Positions 51,037 to 60,218 of a DNA stretch of 64,000 nucleotides are shown here, in pieces. The stretch is taken from the NCBI GenBank assembly GCA_001920415.1, contig MNJR01000049.1, positions 1 to 64,000 of the forward strand. Reading direction: 5' to 3'. Under the pieces are notes generated by a model. That model did no database searches. It was not told where the DNA came from and saw only the letters and a list, made by a program, of their open reading frames with translations. Both the position numbers and the translations under genes were made by a program. Numbering within the stretch: position 1 is the stretch's first letter; each line of letters opens with the position of its first letter. Source of the DNA: Acidobacteria bacterium 13_1_20CM_3_53_8 (GTDB taxonomy: Bacteria; Acidobacteriota; Blastocatellia; Pyrinomonadales; Pyrinomonadaceae).

Positions 51037-51999
51037 CTAATAACGTGCCTCTGCTTGTAGCCGCGGAAGGTATTGACGAAACCATTCGATAGTTAATTTC
51101 AGCCCCTCATCAAGGCTCATGTATGGACGCCAATCTAGAATTTCCTTCGCTCGCATGTTGTCCGCATACATTCTCCAGATTTCAGTCGGGCGATAAGGCA
51201 GCGCACCGATCTCAAGCTTGGATGATGTGCTGGTAAGCTCAGCGATTTTTTTCACCAGGTCACGAATAGCCACCTCTTCGCCCGCAGCAATATTTATAGC
51301 GCCTTCCATTCGGCCTTCATACCGCGCGGCTTTTATCAGAGCTTCAACGATGTCACCGACATAGTTGAACTCGCGCGTCTGCTCACCTTCGGTTGTGCGT
51401 ATAGTTTTGCCCAGCAGGCAATTAATAATCAGTTCAGGGATGACTGCCTTTGTGCTTTGATATGGGCCGTAGGTGTTAAAGGGGCGCAGAATGATTATTG
51501 ACTGGTCACCTTCAAGACGCTGCTTCATACGGCAATAAAGCTCGCCCGCATACTTCGTGATTGCATACGGCGAAATCGGCTCAGGCGTCATGGTCTCTAC
51601 GAAAGGAACTTCTTTCTGATGACCGTAGACTTCTGAAGTGGACATGTAAATGAATCTCTCTGCGTCCGTGCAAAAATCTAGAAGGTTAGCAGTGCCTTTG
51701 GCGTTCACATCGAAACATTCTTCGACCTGCACAAAGCTCTGGCCGACGTGATTGTAGGCCGCCAGATGAAAAACTATCTCAGGCGCAAACTCGCGCACGC
51801 CCTGAAGCGCGCCTCGATTACGCAAATCAGCTTCGATTATTTGAATACTATCCCAGCAATCCCGCAGGCGCTCGTTCTTCATTATGTTGCCGTAACGAAC
51901 CGTGACGGCGACTTCTGCGCCCTCTTTGAGCAGGCGATGCAACAGATGGCTTCCAATAAATCCTGAGCCGCCCGTCACTAAGACTCTTTTTTGCTTCAT
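51037..51999 (-). CDS. NAD-dependent epimerase/dehydratase (extended SDR)
   Basis: 320 residues. The Rossmann motif is VTGGSGFIGSHLL, the active site MSTSEVYGHQ and YAITKYAGE (Tyr-x3-Lys), and RPFNTYGPYQ binds the nucleotide sugar. It resembles nucleotide-sugar 4,6-dehydratases and 4-epimerases. It overlaps the nucleotidyltransferase gene by four bases, so the two probably make and convert the same NDP-sugar. Confidence 0.86.
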   Translation of the reverse strand: MKQKRVLVTGGSGFIGSHLLHRLLKEGAEVAVTVRYGNIMKNERLRDCWDSIQIIEADLRNRGALQGVREFAPEIVFHLAAYNHVGQSFVQVEECFDVNAKGTANLLDFCTDAERFIYMSTSEVYGHQKEVPFVETMTPEPISPYAITKYAGELYCRMKQRLEGDQSIIILRPFNTYGPYQSTKAVIPELIINCLLGKTIRTTEGEQTREFNYVGDIVEALIKAARYEGRMEGAINIAAGEEVAIRDLVKKIAELTSTSSKLEIGALPYRPTEIWRMYADNMRAKEILDWRPYMSLDEGLKLTIEWFRQYLPRLQAEARY

Positions 52000-52721
52000 A
52001 CCCTTTGGCTATCCAACAAAGTAAAGAATTCGATCATCTCCGACTCTGCCAGAACACGATCCTTCTCCGTATTAACGGTCAGGTGCTTACCATCATGCTG
52101 ATGGGCAAAGAGCGCACCGCCTTCTGCCAGCGAGGCCAGAAACTCCGGCATGTCCGAGCCGGGCTTGAGATAGTTGAAAGCTTCAAGCTCGCACAGCATG
52201 AAGCCTATGTTTATCCAGTAAGGCAAGCGAGGTTTTTCCACGAACCCTGTGATTTGCCCGGACGAATCAAAGCTAACGATCCCGAAGGGGCTGTGCATAG
52301 GATAGACCGTCATTGTAACGAGCGCGCCGCTCGTTTGATGGTCTTGTAGTAGAACTCCCAGGTCTAAGTTAGCCAGCGTATCTCCGTAACAGACAAGCGC
52401 AGGGCTGTTGAGGTAGCGTCGCACATCGCGAAGGCGATCCGTCATGCTAGCATCGCCGGAATTTACGCAAATTAGTTCCCATGCGGGATTAACACTGTCT
52501 CGCACGAACTCTTCGATAGCTTCTGCTTTGTATCCCACACAAATTATGAATCGCTTGATCCCGAAGGCAGATAGATACCTGAGCAAATAGCGCAGTAGCG
52601 GTTGGCCGTTCAACGGGACAAGGGCTTTAGGCTGGTCGTCTGTAAACGGCTTGAGCCTTTCACCTTTGCCGCCGCATAAAAGTATTGCCGTTAAATTTGA
52701 AAGCGAGTTGTCTAAGCTCAT
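51996..52721 (-). CDS. Sugar-phosphate nucleotidyltransferase
   Basis: 241 residues. LCGGKGERLKPFTDDQPKAL is the nucleotide-binding G-x-G-x-R-x(n)-K-P segment, and VCYGDTLANLD and GFVEKPRLPYW are the sugar-binding segments. It is related to RmlA, HddC and RfbF enzymes that activate sugar-1-phosphates with an NTP. The product is presumably used by the overlapping SDR gene. Base and sugar cannot be assigned. Confidence 0.85.
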   Translation of the reverse strand: MSLDNSLSNLTAILLCGGKGERLKPFTDDQPKALVPLNGQPLLRYLLRYLSAFGIKRFIICVGYKAEAIEEFVRDSVNPAWELICVNSGDASMTDRLRDVRRYLNSPALVCYGDTLANLDLGVLLQDHQTSGALVTMTVYPMHSPFGIVSFDSSGQITGFVEKPRLPYWINIGFMLCELEAFNYLKPGSDMPEFLASLAEGGALFAHQHDGKHLTVNTEKDRVLAESEMIEFFTLLDSQRV

Positions 52722-52723
52722 TG

Positions 52724-53872
52724 TTACGCAGACAAAGCATCAAGGCATGAAACATACTGCTGGCGGAACTTCTCGAATGTCAGAGAGCGCGCAGTCTCGC
52801 GCGCTGCGCGCCCCATTTCGCGTAGCAGGCCAGGGTTATTAGCCAGATTCTCAAGCCTATCTCTTATCGCTTCACTATCACGCGGCGGAACGATGTAACC
52901 GTTCTGCCCGTCTACAATCAGGTCTGCCGCCCCGGTCTTATCCGTCACAATCACGGGAATGCCGCTAGCCATTGCTTCCGCGACAACGTATCCGAACCCG
53001 TCGGCGAGAGAAGGATGAACGAGAACGCTCGATTTAGCGTATACCTCGCCGTAGCCAAGGCTGCGAACTTCAACAGGTCGCACAACGATTGCAGGGTTTC
53101 GCGCCATCTGTTCCTGCAAATAGCGATTGGCGGGTCTTGAACCGGAGCCTCCCCACAGAATGAGTTCGCTGTCCGGCAAGTTAAGAGAGTTGAAAGCTTC
53201 AATCAGGTAATGAAATCCTTTCCAAGGCTCAATCAATCCGACAAAGCTTACACGAAACTTCGGCTCATCAAATTTGGCTTCGGGAAATTCTTCAAATTCT
53301 AGTGGAGGCGTAACAACACGCACGCGGCCATCCGTGAATCCTCTATCAAGAAAAGTCTGCTGTGCGCGCTTTGACATTACGCGAATCAAGTCGGCGTTCT
53401 CATACTCTCTTTGAATCCTTCTTCTCAGTCCTCTATTAATAGAGGGGCGCACGCCGAACCTGATGCACTCGCGTCTTTGCTCTTCTCCGAAATCCTCTAT
53501 GTGAGTTGTCACGACATCCAGAAGCGTGCCGCAGCCAAGCTTTTGAGCCTTGCGGATGCTCTCCGCGCACTGACCCGTAACTCCCTGGAACACATCTGTT
53601 GTCGTCAGACGCGCCGACACGTACCTGTCGAAATGCGAATCAGAAATCAAAGCCTGCCAATCGCGCAAGCGGCGAATTATAGGCGTCCTGTTGATCAAGT
53701 TACTGAAACGTGCGTCGGGCACAACGTGCGTATTCACATCTGTGCAATCCCTGCGGCAAAACACAGAGACCTCGAATGAGCCGCGCGAACCTTCTATCAT
53801 GTGGTAAAGATTAAGACCCTGCCCGCCCTCTAGAGGATTCGCGTTGGCAGAAAGTATCAGATGACGTGCCAT
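52724..53872 (-). CDS. Glycosyltransferase family 4
   Basis: 382 residues, GT-B fold. FVGLIEPWKGFHYLI opens the C-domain and ADGFGYVVAEAMASGIPVIV is the donor site. The stop is two bases from the nucleotidyltransferase start, so it belongs to the same transcript. Confidence 0.87.
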   Translation of the reverse strand: MARHLILSANANPLEGGQGLNLYHMIEGSRGSFEVSVFCRRDCTDVNTHVVPDARFSNLINRTPIIRRLRDWQALISDSHFDRYVSARLTTTDVFQGVTGQCAESIRKAQKLGCGTLLDVVTTHIEDFGEEQRRECIRFGVRPSINRGLRRRIQREYENADLIRVMSKRAQQTFLDRGFTDGRVRVVTPPLEFEEFPEAKFDEPKFRVSFVGLIEPWKGFHYLIEAFNSLNLPDSELILWGGSGSRPANRYLQEQMARNPAIVVRPVEVRSLGYGEVYAKSSVLVHPSLADGFGYVVAEAMASGIPVIVTDKTGAADLIVDGQNGYIVPPRDSEAIRDRLENLANNPGLLREMGRAARETARSLTFEKFRQQYVSCLDALSA

Positions 53873-53951
53873 CTGGTTTTGCCGTATGAAATAAAGCTGT
53901 TCCGGATTATAGCAACAATCAAGGAGAGGTCTCTCGTTAATCAGCGGTGAT

Positions 53952-54812
53952 TTACCCGTGTCGTATAGCGAACAGCAATCCCCACTTCGAGGGGTATCCT
54001 TTGATGGTTACTGAAAAACCGTTGGAGTGCAGCAACTCTGCCAACTCCAGCACATTAACGTTCGTGTGATATTCCAGAGCAATGCGACCAATTCTTTTGA
54101 AGTAATCTGCCGGTAAAGCTGATAGGATTTTACCTTCTGCCCCCTCGCAATCAATTTTGAGGAAATCGCATCTCTCTATCCCGTATTCATCGAAGACCTG
54201 CTGCAAAGAGATGCATTCAACCGTCTCGTAATGGTCATCTTGGAATTCCAATCCATCGCCTTTATCCAGAATCACACTATGCGCGCCACAGTTCTCGTCA
54301 ACCAGATAGAGCTTAAGAGATTCGCTACGATCAGAAATTCCTTTATTGATGAGAACCATATTGTCCAGCCCATTGATCTTCTGATGATAGGAGAGGCGCT
54401 CGAAATTACTGCGGCTCGGCTCGAAGCAATAGACCTTTCCGGTTCGGGAAAGATTGGCGGCGCAGGTGGCGAACAGCCCAACGTTAGCTCCAATATCAAT
54501 CACCGTGTCATCTCTGGAAATCTTGAATGCTGTATAAGCGTCTATGGTCGGGAAATAGACCCGCGCCGTATAAACTTCATCCAAAATCAGATCGCTCATG
54601 CTCTGAGCTTCGACCTTGAACTTCAAGAACTTCTTCCGCCCTCCACGACAGAAGACCACTGATTGTCCGGTCAGCCTACTTAGCATTTCCGGGCCAATCT
54701 GTTTCAAGCGGACTGGAAGGCGGCTCTCTCTGTAGCAGCGAGCTATTTTTTGCCATCTGCTCAAGCTGACGATCTTTCCAGTTTCGTTCTGTGCTAATAA
54801 ATCTGTTGTCAT
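53952..54812 (-). CDS. FkbM family methyltransferase
   Basis: 286 residues. VIDIGANVGLFATCAANLS is motif I, YCFEPSRSNFERL binds SAM and LKIDCEGAEGKIL is the FkbM signature. These enzymes methylate hydroxyl groups of sugars or polyketides; a sugar methylation in the polysaccharide is likely here. Confidence 0.87.
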   Translation of the reverse strand: MTTDLLAQNETGKIVSLSRWQKIARCYRESRLPVRLKQIGPEMLSRLTGQSVVFCRGGRKKFLKFKVEAQSMSDLILDEVYTARVYFPTIDAYTAFKISRDDTVIDIGANVGLFATCAANLSRTGKVYCFEPSRSNFERLSYHQKINGLDNMVLINKGISDRSESLKLYLVDENCGAHSVILDKGDGLEFQDDHYETVECISLQQVFDEYGIERCDFLKIDCEGAEGKILSALPADYFKRIGRIALEYHTNVNVLELAELLHSNGFSVTIKGYPSKWGLLFAIRHG

Positions 54813-54845
54813 CGCTGTTGAAGAGTTGTAATGATGGAAATCGGT

Positions 54846-55865
54846 TTAGTGCAGCTTCATGCTGCACTTCGCTAATAACTTTAATCTTCGACTGAAGTTT
54901 AACGGCGTCTTCCTAGCAAGTTGAGATTCTGAATATCTTCTGGAAACCCAAAGACCTAATCCAGCAGCAGCATTGCATACAGAGAACCACTTATCAGATA
55001 GGAGACTGCGAAAAATTGATTCTTCATAGATTTTTTTTTGCTCGTTCGCTCTCTGTAGCTTAAGAAGCCATCTCTCGCTACGATCTACAAAATCCTTATT
55101 ACTTACAAATCTCCCGGTAGAAATTTCCGCATGTAGATCAAGCTCGTCCTTCTCAGCCGAGACCCCTAACTCTTTAAGCTGACGTATCCTTACTTGTTGA
55201 GCCAAGTTCTGTTGTCTCTCACGGTCATACTCACTGACTTGTGAATCATGTACGCGATAGAAAAGCAGAACTTCGGGTATATTCATCAGAGCACCAACCT
55301 TAGAAGCTTCAACCCAGAGAGAATAATCAGATGCTTCTCGGAAAGAGTGGTTATAACTCAGTCCATGTACTTCAAAAAGTTTTCTTCTCATCATTACCGA
55401 CGGATGAGCAAAAGCACACTCAAACAATAAGAGACACTTGATGTCTTCTGAATCGGTTGGGTAACTAATAACGTGGTTCTTTGTAGCGCTAAAGGCTTTG
55501 ATCCATGTACCGCATAAGCTGTGTGCTGGATGCGCTTCAAGGAATTTAACCTGTCGGCTGAATCTTTGAGGCAAACTAATATCATCAGCATCCATTCTTG
55601 CAATATACTTCCCTTTAGCTAATTTACATGCCGAATTTAGTGCTGTAGTAAACCCAAGTTTCTTCTGGTGATATATGGAGATTCGACCATCTTCTCGTTT
55701 GCAACGTTCAAGAATTTCGGCAGTGCTATCGTCTGAGCCGTCATTAACAATAATGAATTCAAAATTCTTGCATGTCTGTCGTAGAATGCTCTGAATCGCC
55801 TCCAATACATACTTCTCACCGTTATGAACCGGCATAACGACACTCACTAGCGGCAAGGATGACAT
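54846..55865 (-). CDS. Glycosyltransferase family 2
   Basis: 339 residues, GT-A fold. VSVVMPVHNGEKYVLEAI begins the domain, IIVNDGSDDST and ARMDADDISLPQRF give the DxD metal site, and the C-terminal third is helical. It is the only clear GT2 enzyme in the locus. The first 110 residues are highly typical of inverting sugar transferases. Confidence 0.9.
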   Translation of the reverse strand: MSSLPLVSVVMPVHNGEKYVLEAIQSILRQTCKNFEFIIVNDGSDDSTAEILERCKREDGRISIYHQKKLGFTTALNSACKLAKGKYIARMDADDISLPQRFSRQVKFLEAHPAHSLCGTWIKAFSATKNHVISYPTDSEDIKCLLLFECAFAHPSVMMRRKLFEVHGLSYNHSFREASDYSLWVEASKVGALMNIPEVLLFYRVHDSQVSEYDRERQQNLAQQVRIRQLKELGVSAEKDELDLHAEISTGRFVSNKDFVDRSERWLLKLQRANEQKKIYEESIFRSLLSDKWFSVCNAAAGLGLWVSRRYSESQLARKTPLNFSRRLKLLAKCSMKLH

Positions 55866-55886
55866 ATCAGTCTCAGTGTGCTCGGA

Positions 55887-56570
55887 CTAATTGGAAGTCT
55901 CTACGCGAGTTAGCCAACATAAACTCTCAACATAGCCGGAGAGAGACCATGTTCCAGTTGCAAGAGCTTCTCCAATGACCTGTGGCACGCCGGGGAAAAT
56001 CGTCGTGCTGTCATGGAATGCTATAACTCCTCCTACACCAACCCAAGGAGAGACCTTTTCAAAATCTGTCTTTACTGCTGAATAGCTGTGATCGCCGTCA
56101 ATGAAGACAAGACTCAAGGGTAAGTTTATTTCCGATTCAACCAACTCCTCGCTTCTTTTACGAACAACTATTATCAAATCACTAATTTGGCGTGTGTTTC
56201 TCTTAAAAACAGCGAACGTATCCTGTTCCCCCTCGGGCATGGTCTCGTTATTCCAAGTATCAACACAAAACATACGCCCTCGAACATGCACCAACCCGGC
56301 AGCTATGTAACAGGCCGAAGCTCCTAGGTGTGAGCCGATCTCCAGAGCATTTGCCCATGGCGGACAATTTCTGGCTAATTCGTACAGCATGTTTAGCTCA
56401 GACTGCTTAGTGTATGTAGGAATATCTGAAGTAAAACTACCCGCAATAGCTTGAACGTTTGCTCGAATCCTATTTGTATCAATCCCAAAAGATAAATTTT
56501 GAAAACGGCGCGATAAGGAGCGAAACAAGCGCTGTTTAAAATTTGACGTTGGCAGACTCAAAGAATACAT
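55887..56570 (-). CDS. Class I SAM-dependent methyltransferase (CmcI/Methyltransf_24-like)
   Basis: 227 residues. ALEIGSHLGASACYIA is motif I, RMFCVDTWNN the acidic strand and VFIDGDHSYSAVKTDFEK the metal-site-like segment. IAFHDSTTIFPGVPQV follows. Such proteins are O-methyltransferases common in polysaccharide clusters. Confidence 0.83.
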   Translation of the reverse strand: MYSLSLPTSNFKQRLFRSLSRRFQNLSFGIDTNRIRANVQAIAGSFTSDIPTYTKQSELNMLYELARNCPPWANALEIGSHLGASACYIAAGLVHVRGRMFCVDTWNNETMPEGEQDTFAVFKRNTRQISDLIIVVRKRSEELVESEINLPLSLVFIDGDHSYSAVKTDFEKVSPWVGVGGVIAFHDSTTIFPGVPQVIGEALATGTWSLSGYVESLCWLTRVETSN

Positions 56571-56632
56571 CCCTAAAATTTGCGATGAGCCGGACTGCTT
56601 CTAAAATATTAATCGGCTAACGCGCAGGGCCG

Positions 56633-57937
56633 CTATGCAAGCATCGAACTTTTCTCAGGGTGATTAGAATCATTATGCTTGCAGATTCCACTATCTATTA
56701 GTGATCTCACAAAACTCTCAGAGCGGTGAAATATTGTATGATTGGCAAATACCTCACGTTGCGCTTGTAACGCACGTCTTTGCGCTTCTTCAGGTGCTCT
56801 TAAGATTAGATTGAATAGACTCTCGTATTCCGCCGGACTATTGGCAACAAAAAAGCTGTCGAGATGAAATCTATTGAACAACAGCTTTGGAGTATCAATT
56901 AATTGCGGGATACCGCAAGCCGCTAAGTTATAAGTCCTCTCATTTAACTCGCAAGCCCAATCAATTTGAGTCTGAATATGAAGATTAAGCCCGACTCTGG
57001 CGCGTGCGCACAGATAACGATGGGTTTCAGAACCACCGAACTTGGAGATTGATTTCCACCATGGGCCATCAATATATCCTGGATATTTGGTCAGCACACT
57101 TTTGAAATATGAATAGTAGCGAGGCCATTTATCCGGGTTAGTTGAGCCAAGGAAGACGTAATTCAAATCGCGCTTGATCCCGGGTACCGGATAATAGATT
57201 AGCGGGTTGGCTCCGAATTCAAGATTAAAGACCTGATAACCATTATCAAAGAATTCTCGGTAGCGTTCTTTTACATATTGCGGTGATCTGAAGCTGTAAT
57301 AGAAGTCAATATCATTTTGCCGCGCCCACTTTAATCGAATTGGCAGCGGGGTGGTGCCGTATTCCTGCAACCAAGCTTGCAACCCAACCCGCAAAATATG
57401 AGACTTGCGATAATGCCGAACTGCTTCCCAATCAATTTGCGATAAATAACCTGAGTGATCCGCCGTGAGTAAGACTGTAGGCTGAAATTGTTCAAGCACG
57501 CTACGGGTATCATCTGACCAGCCAAGTTCCTGTACGGTGAGTCCCAAGAATCGAAAGCTTTGTATAAAATTGGTGAAGAGCGAAAATCCCGCAGAGGATA
57601 CGACCGCAGGCGGTACGTGAATAAGCATCCTTATTTGATCATATTGTCGGCAACGATTCTTAAAGTAACGCTTGGCCTTGTGTACCAGATCGAAGCCCTG
57701 ACGTACTACCGGATCATCTGATTTTTGATAAAGATGATCGGCTTCAGTTTCAGCCGATGCTTCCGCCTGAGCTTCAGCCCAAGCGAGCAATTCATCATGC
57801 CTGCACCATGTCTCCGGGTGAATAGAAGCCTCGAATTTTCTGAATTTTCGAGCCGGGCCGTAATGATGAATGATGTTGCGGGCTGCTTCGATTTTTTTGT
57901 GGGGTAAGCTCCAGATGTTTCGCACTTGAATGTTCAA
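56633..57937 (-). CDS. CgeB-like glycosyltransferase
   Basis: 434 residues. The C-terminal half has NERTYNLAACGIPQLID and FFVANSPAEYESL, the pattern of the CgeB/spore-protein-like glycosyltransferases. The N-terminal ~100 residues, rich in charged helices, are not recognised. It lies upstream of the small methyltransferase on the same strand. Confidence 0.78.
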   Translation of the reverse strand: MNIQVRNIWSLPHKKIEAARNIIHHYGPARKFRKFEASIHPETWCRHDELLAWAEAQAEASAETEADHLYQKSDDPVVRQGFDLVHKAKRYFKNRCRQYDQIRMLIHVPPAVVSSAGFSLFTNFIQSFRFLGLTVQELGWSDDTRSVLEQFQPTVLLTADHSGYLSQIDWEAVRHYRKSHILRVGLQAWLQEYGTTPLPIRLKWARQNDIDFYYSFRSPQYVKERYREFFDNGYQVFNLEFGANPLIYYPVPGIKRDLNYVFLGSTNPDKWPRYYSYFKSVLTKYPGYIDGPWWKSISKFGGSETHRYLCARARVGLNLHIQTQIDWACELNERTYNLAACGIPQLIDTPKLLFNRFHLDSFFVANSPAEYESLFNLILRAPEEAQRRALQAQREVFANHTIFHRSESFVRSLIDSGICKHNDSNHPEKSSMLA

Positions 57938-57990
57938 AATGAAGAAGCTGCTTGAAAAATTTTATCTCTACTTAACGTCTTGGATTGTGA

Positions 57991-59307
57991 TTATGTGTGC
58001 AGGGATTCCTCTTGATATGAAGAGGCTGTCGGATTCCCGGCTTTGGTATTAATCTCCCAATCCAACATAGGACGTATGACGCCCGGCCACTCGCCCACAT
58101 ACTCGCCGCGCACGCCGTCACCTTCACTGCGGTCGAATATCTGAAATGCTACTGCGTCTCGCTCTATGGCGTGGAGCAGGTTCGGGTTATATGTGCCTAT
58201 GCCCACGGTGACGAGCACACGCCCTTCCGAGAAGAAATTTCCCGGCAGCTTACATACGGAGCGAACAAGGCCCGGCTCGCGCCTAGTATCGGCCCAAACA
58301 TTGTTGTTGAAATCGTTGCTCTGGAACAGGCACACGCCGTCTTCATTCGTGAATATTAGAAGGACGCTCGGACGAAGCCGACGCTGCAAGTTCCAATATT
58401 CGACCTCGATTCGAAAGTCTTGCCGGATGTCCGTCGCCTCTATGGTCTTTCCCGCCTTATCGCACACACGGATTGAGCGCAGGCGCGCGACCGTATCGCC
58501 CGGAGCGATTTCGGCGGAAGGCCAGACTCTTTCGGCTTGACTTCCCGTTGACGAACTCAAATATTGTCGCGTCACTTGTTGAGGCGAGCCATCGGCCAGA
58601 AGCTGTCCCTGGTCTAGAAGGATAACTCGGTTGCAGAGTCTCAGAACTGCTGGCATATTGTGGGAGACAAAGAGCACAGTGCGCCCGCCTGAACTCATCT
58701 CTTCCATCTTGCCCAAACATTTCTTCTGAAAATTGTTATCCCCTACAGCTAAGACTTCATCCACTAGAAGAATTTCAGGCTCAAGGTGAGCCGCTACGGC
58801 AAAGGCCAAACGCAGATACATTCCGCTTGAGAACCGTTTGACAGGAGTGTCAATAAATTTTTGCACTTCAGCGAAGGCCACAATCTCGTCGAACTTGCGC
58901 TCTATCTCTTGCCGCTTCATGCCAAGTATTGCGCCGTTCAAGTAAATGTTCTCTCGGCCTGTCAATTCGGGATGGAAACCTGTGCCGACTTCTAAGAGAC
59001 TTCCGACTCGACCAAATATATCAACGCCACCGCGCGTCGGTTCAGTGATTCGTGAGAGCACTTTGAGCAGCGTTGATTTGCCAGCGCCGTTGCGACCGAT
59101 GATGCCTACGAGTTCGCCTCGGTTGATCTCGAAGCTTACATCTTTCAGCGCCCAGATTGTCGAATCCGACGCCCGCTTGTTCCGCCGGAAAAGCTTTAAC
59201 GGAGCATTTGCGAATCCGGCGATTGAGTCGCGCAGCGTTGCATAAGGCGCGCGCGACACGCCGATACTATATTGCTTGCTGAGATTTTCGACTTTGACAG
59301 CCTTCAT
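57991..59307 (-). CDS. wzt: Polysaccharide ABC exporter ATPase, Wzt-like with substrate-binding tail
   Basis: 438 residues from the ATG at 59307; a longer frame to 59397 would overlap the permease and adds an atypical N-terminus. The ATPase has Walker A IGRNGAGKSTLLKVLSRI, signature FSSGMYLRLAFAVAAHLEP and Walker B ILLVDEVLAVGD. After about residue 250 a beta-rich extension (IEVEYWNLQRRLRPSVLLIF, FQSNDFNNNVWADT) matches the Wzt C-terminal carbohydrate-binding domain, which recognises the end of the finished chain. It pairs with the permease eight bases upstream. Confidence 0.92.
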   Translation of the reverse strand: MKAVKVENLSKQYSIGVSRAPYATLRDSIAGFANAPLKLFRRNKRASDSTIWALKDVSFEINRGELVGIIGRNGAGKSTLLKVLSRITEPTRGGVDIFGRVGSLLEVGTGFHPELTGRENIYLNGAILGMKRQEIERKFDEIVAFAEVQKFIDTPVKRFSSGMYLRLAFAVAAHLEPEILLVDEVLAVGDNNFQKKCLGKMEEMSSGGRTVLFVSHNMPAVLRLCNRVILLDQGQLLADGSPQQVTRQYLSSSTGSQAERVWPSAEIAPGDTVARLRSIRVCDKAGKTIEATDIRQDFRIEVEYWNLQRRLRPSVLLIFTNEDGVCLFQSNDFNNNVWADTRREPGLVRSVCKLPGNFFSEGRVLVTVGIGTYNPNLLHAIERDAVAFQIFDRSEGDGVRGEYVGEWPGVIRPMLDWEINTKAGNPTASSYQEESLHT

Positions 59308-59315
59308 TGAGTTGC

Positions 59316-60209
59316 TCAAACAACGTCTGCGAAGCTTTTTTCCATCCTCCGAAAAACGTAGAAGGAGTAGGCGAGCAGCGCGAAAGTGATTAGACACGCC
59401 AGCCCAATCTCCACCCAGTTGAACGGCCTGCCCAATAGCGTGGCACGAAAAGCTTCAACCAAACCGGACAGCGGATTTATCAGCATCACCCACCTGAACC
59501 TCTCCGGCACTATGTTCAATGGATAAATGATTGGCGTTGCGAACATCCACAACTGAATCAGGAACGGCAGCGCGTAACGAATGTCCCTGTATTTGACATT
59601 CAGCGCCGAAACCCACATGCCTACGCCTAGCGCCAGAAGCGTCGTGATGACCATCAGCAGCGGGAAGATTAAGAAACTCCAGGTCAGTGCGATTCCGTAG
59701 TAGAACATCAGTCCAAGAAGAATCGTGGAAGCTATCAGGAAATCTACAATCCCCGCGCAGACCGCCGCGCCGGGAATTATCACGCGCGGGAAATAGACCT
59801 TCGTTATAAGGTTTGAATTACCTACCAGGCTGTTGCCGCTATTGGTGACGGCGTTTGAGAAGAACGTCCAGGGAAGCAGTCCTGCATAGGCGAAGACCGG
59901 ATACGGGATTCCGTCCGAAGGCATCTTCGCCAGCTTACCGAAGAAGAGCGTGAACATCAGCATAGCGAAAAGCGGCTGAATGATAGCCCAAGCGACGCCC
60001 AGAATGGTCTGCTTGTAGCGAATCTTAATGTCGCGCCATGTCAGAAAATAGAGCAGCTCGCGGTACGCCCAAAGATCGCGCAGATTGAAGCCGCCCCATC
60101 CCTTAGCAGGTCGTATCCTGATAAGTGGAATCTCGTTGGAGATTTCACCCTCGATCCGCTCATCTCCTAAAGGGACGGACGACTCCGGCACGGTGCTTTC
60201 AAAATCCAT
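59316..60209 (-). CDS. wzm: Polysaccharide ABC exporter permease, Wzm-like
   Basis: 297 residues with six membrane helices of the ABC-2 type: RYKQTILGVAWAIIQPLFAM, PWTFFSNAVTNSGNSLVGN and INPLSGLVEAFRATLLGRPF. It forms the export channel with the Wzt-like ATPase. The N-terminus is cytoplasmic and includes the short helix LRDLWAYRELLYFLTWRDIK. Confidence 0.92.
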   Translation of the reverse strand: MDFESTVPESSVPLGDERIEGEISNEIPLIRIRPAKGWGGFNLRDLWAYRELLYFLTWRDIKIRYKQTILGVAWAIIQPLFAMLMFTLFFGKLAKMPSDGIPYPVFAYAGLLPWTFFSNAVTNSGNSLVGNSNLITKVYFPRVIIPGAAVCAGIVDFLIASTILLGLMFYYGIALTWSFLIFPLLMVITTLLALGVGMWVSALNVKYRDIRYALPFLIQLWMFATPIIYPLNIVPERFRWVMLINPLSGLVEAFRATLLGRPFNWVEIGLACLITFALLAYSFYVFRRMEKSFADVV

Positions 60210-60218
60210 TAATGCTAC

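Noticed and set aside
59308-59397. N-terminal extension of the Wzt-like ATPase
   Set aside because: It overlaps the permease gene and reads as a basic, non-homologous stretch; MKAVKVENLSKQYS is the normal family start.
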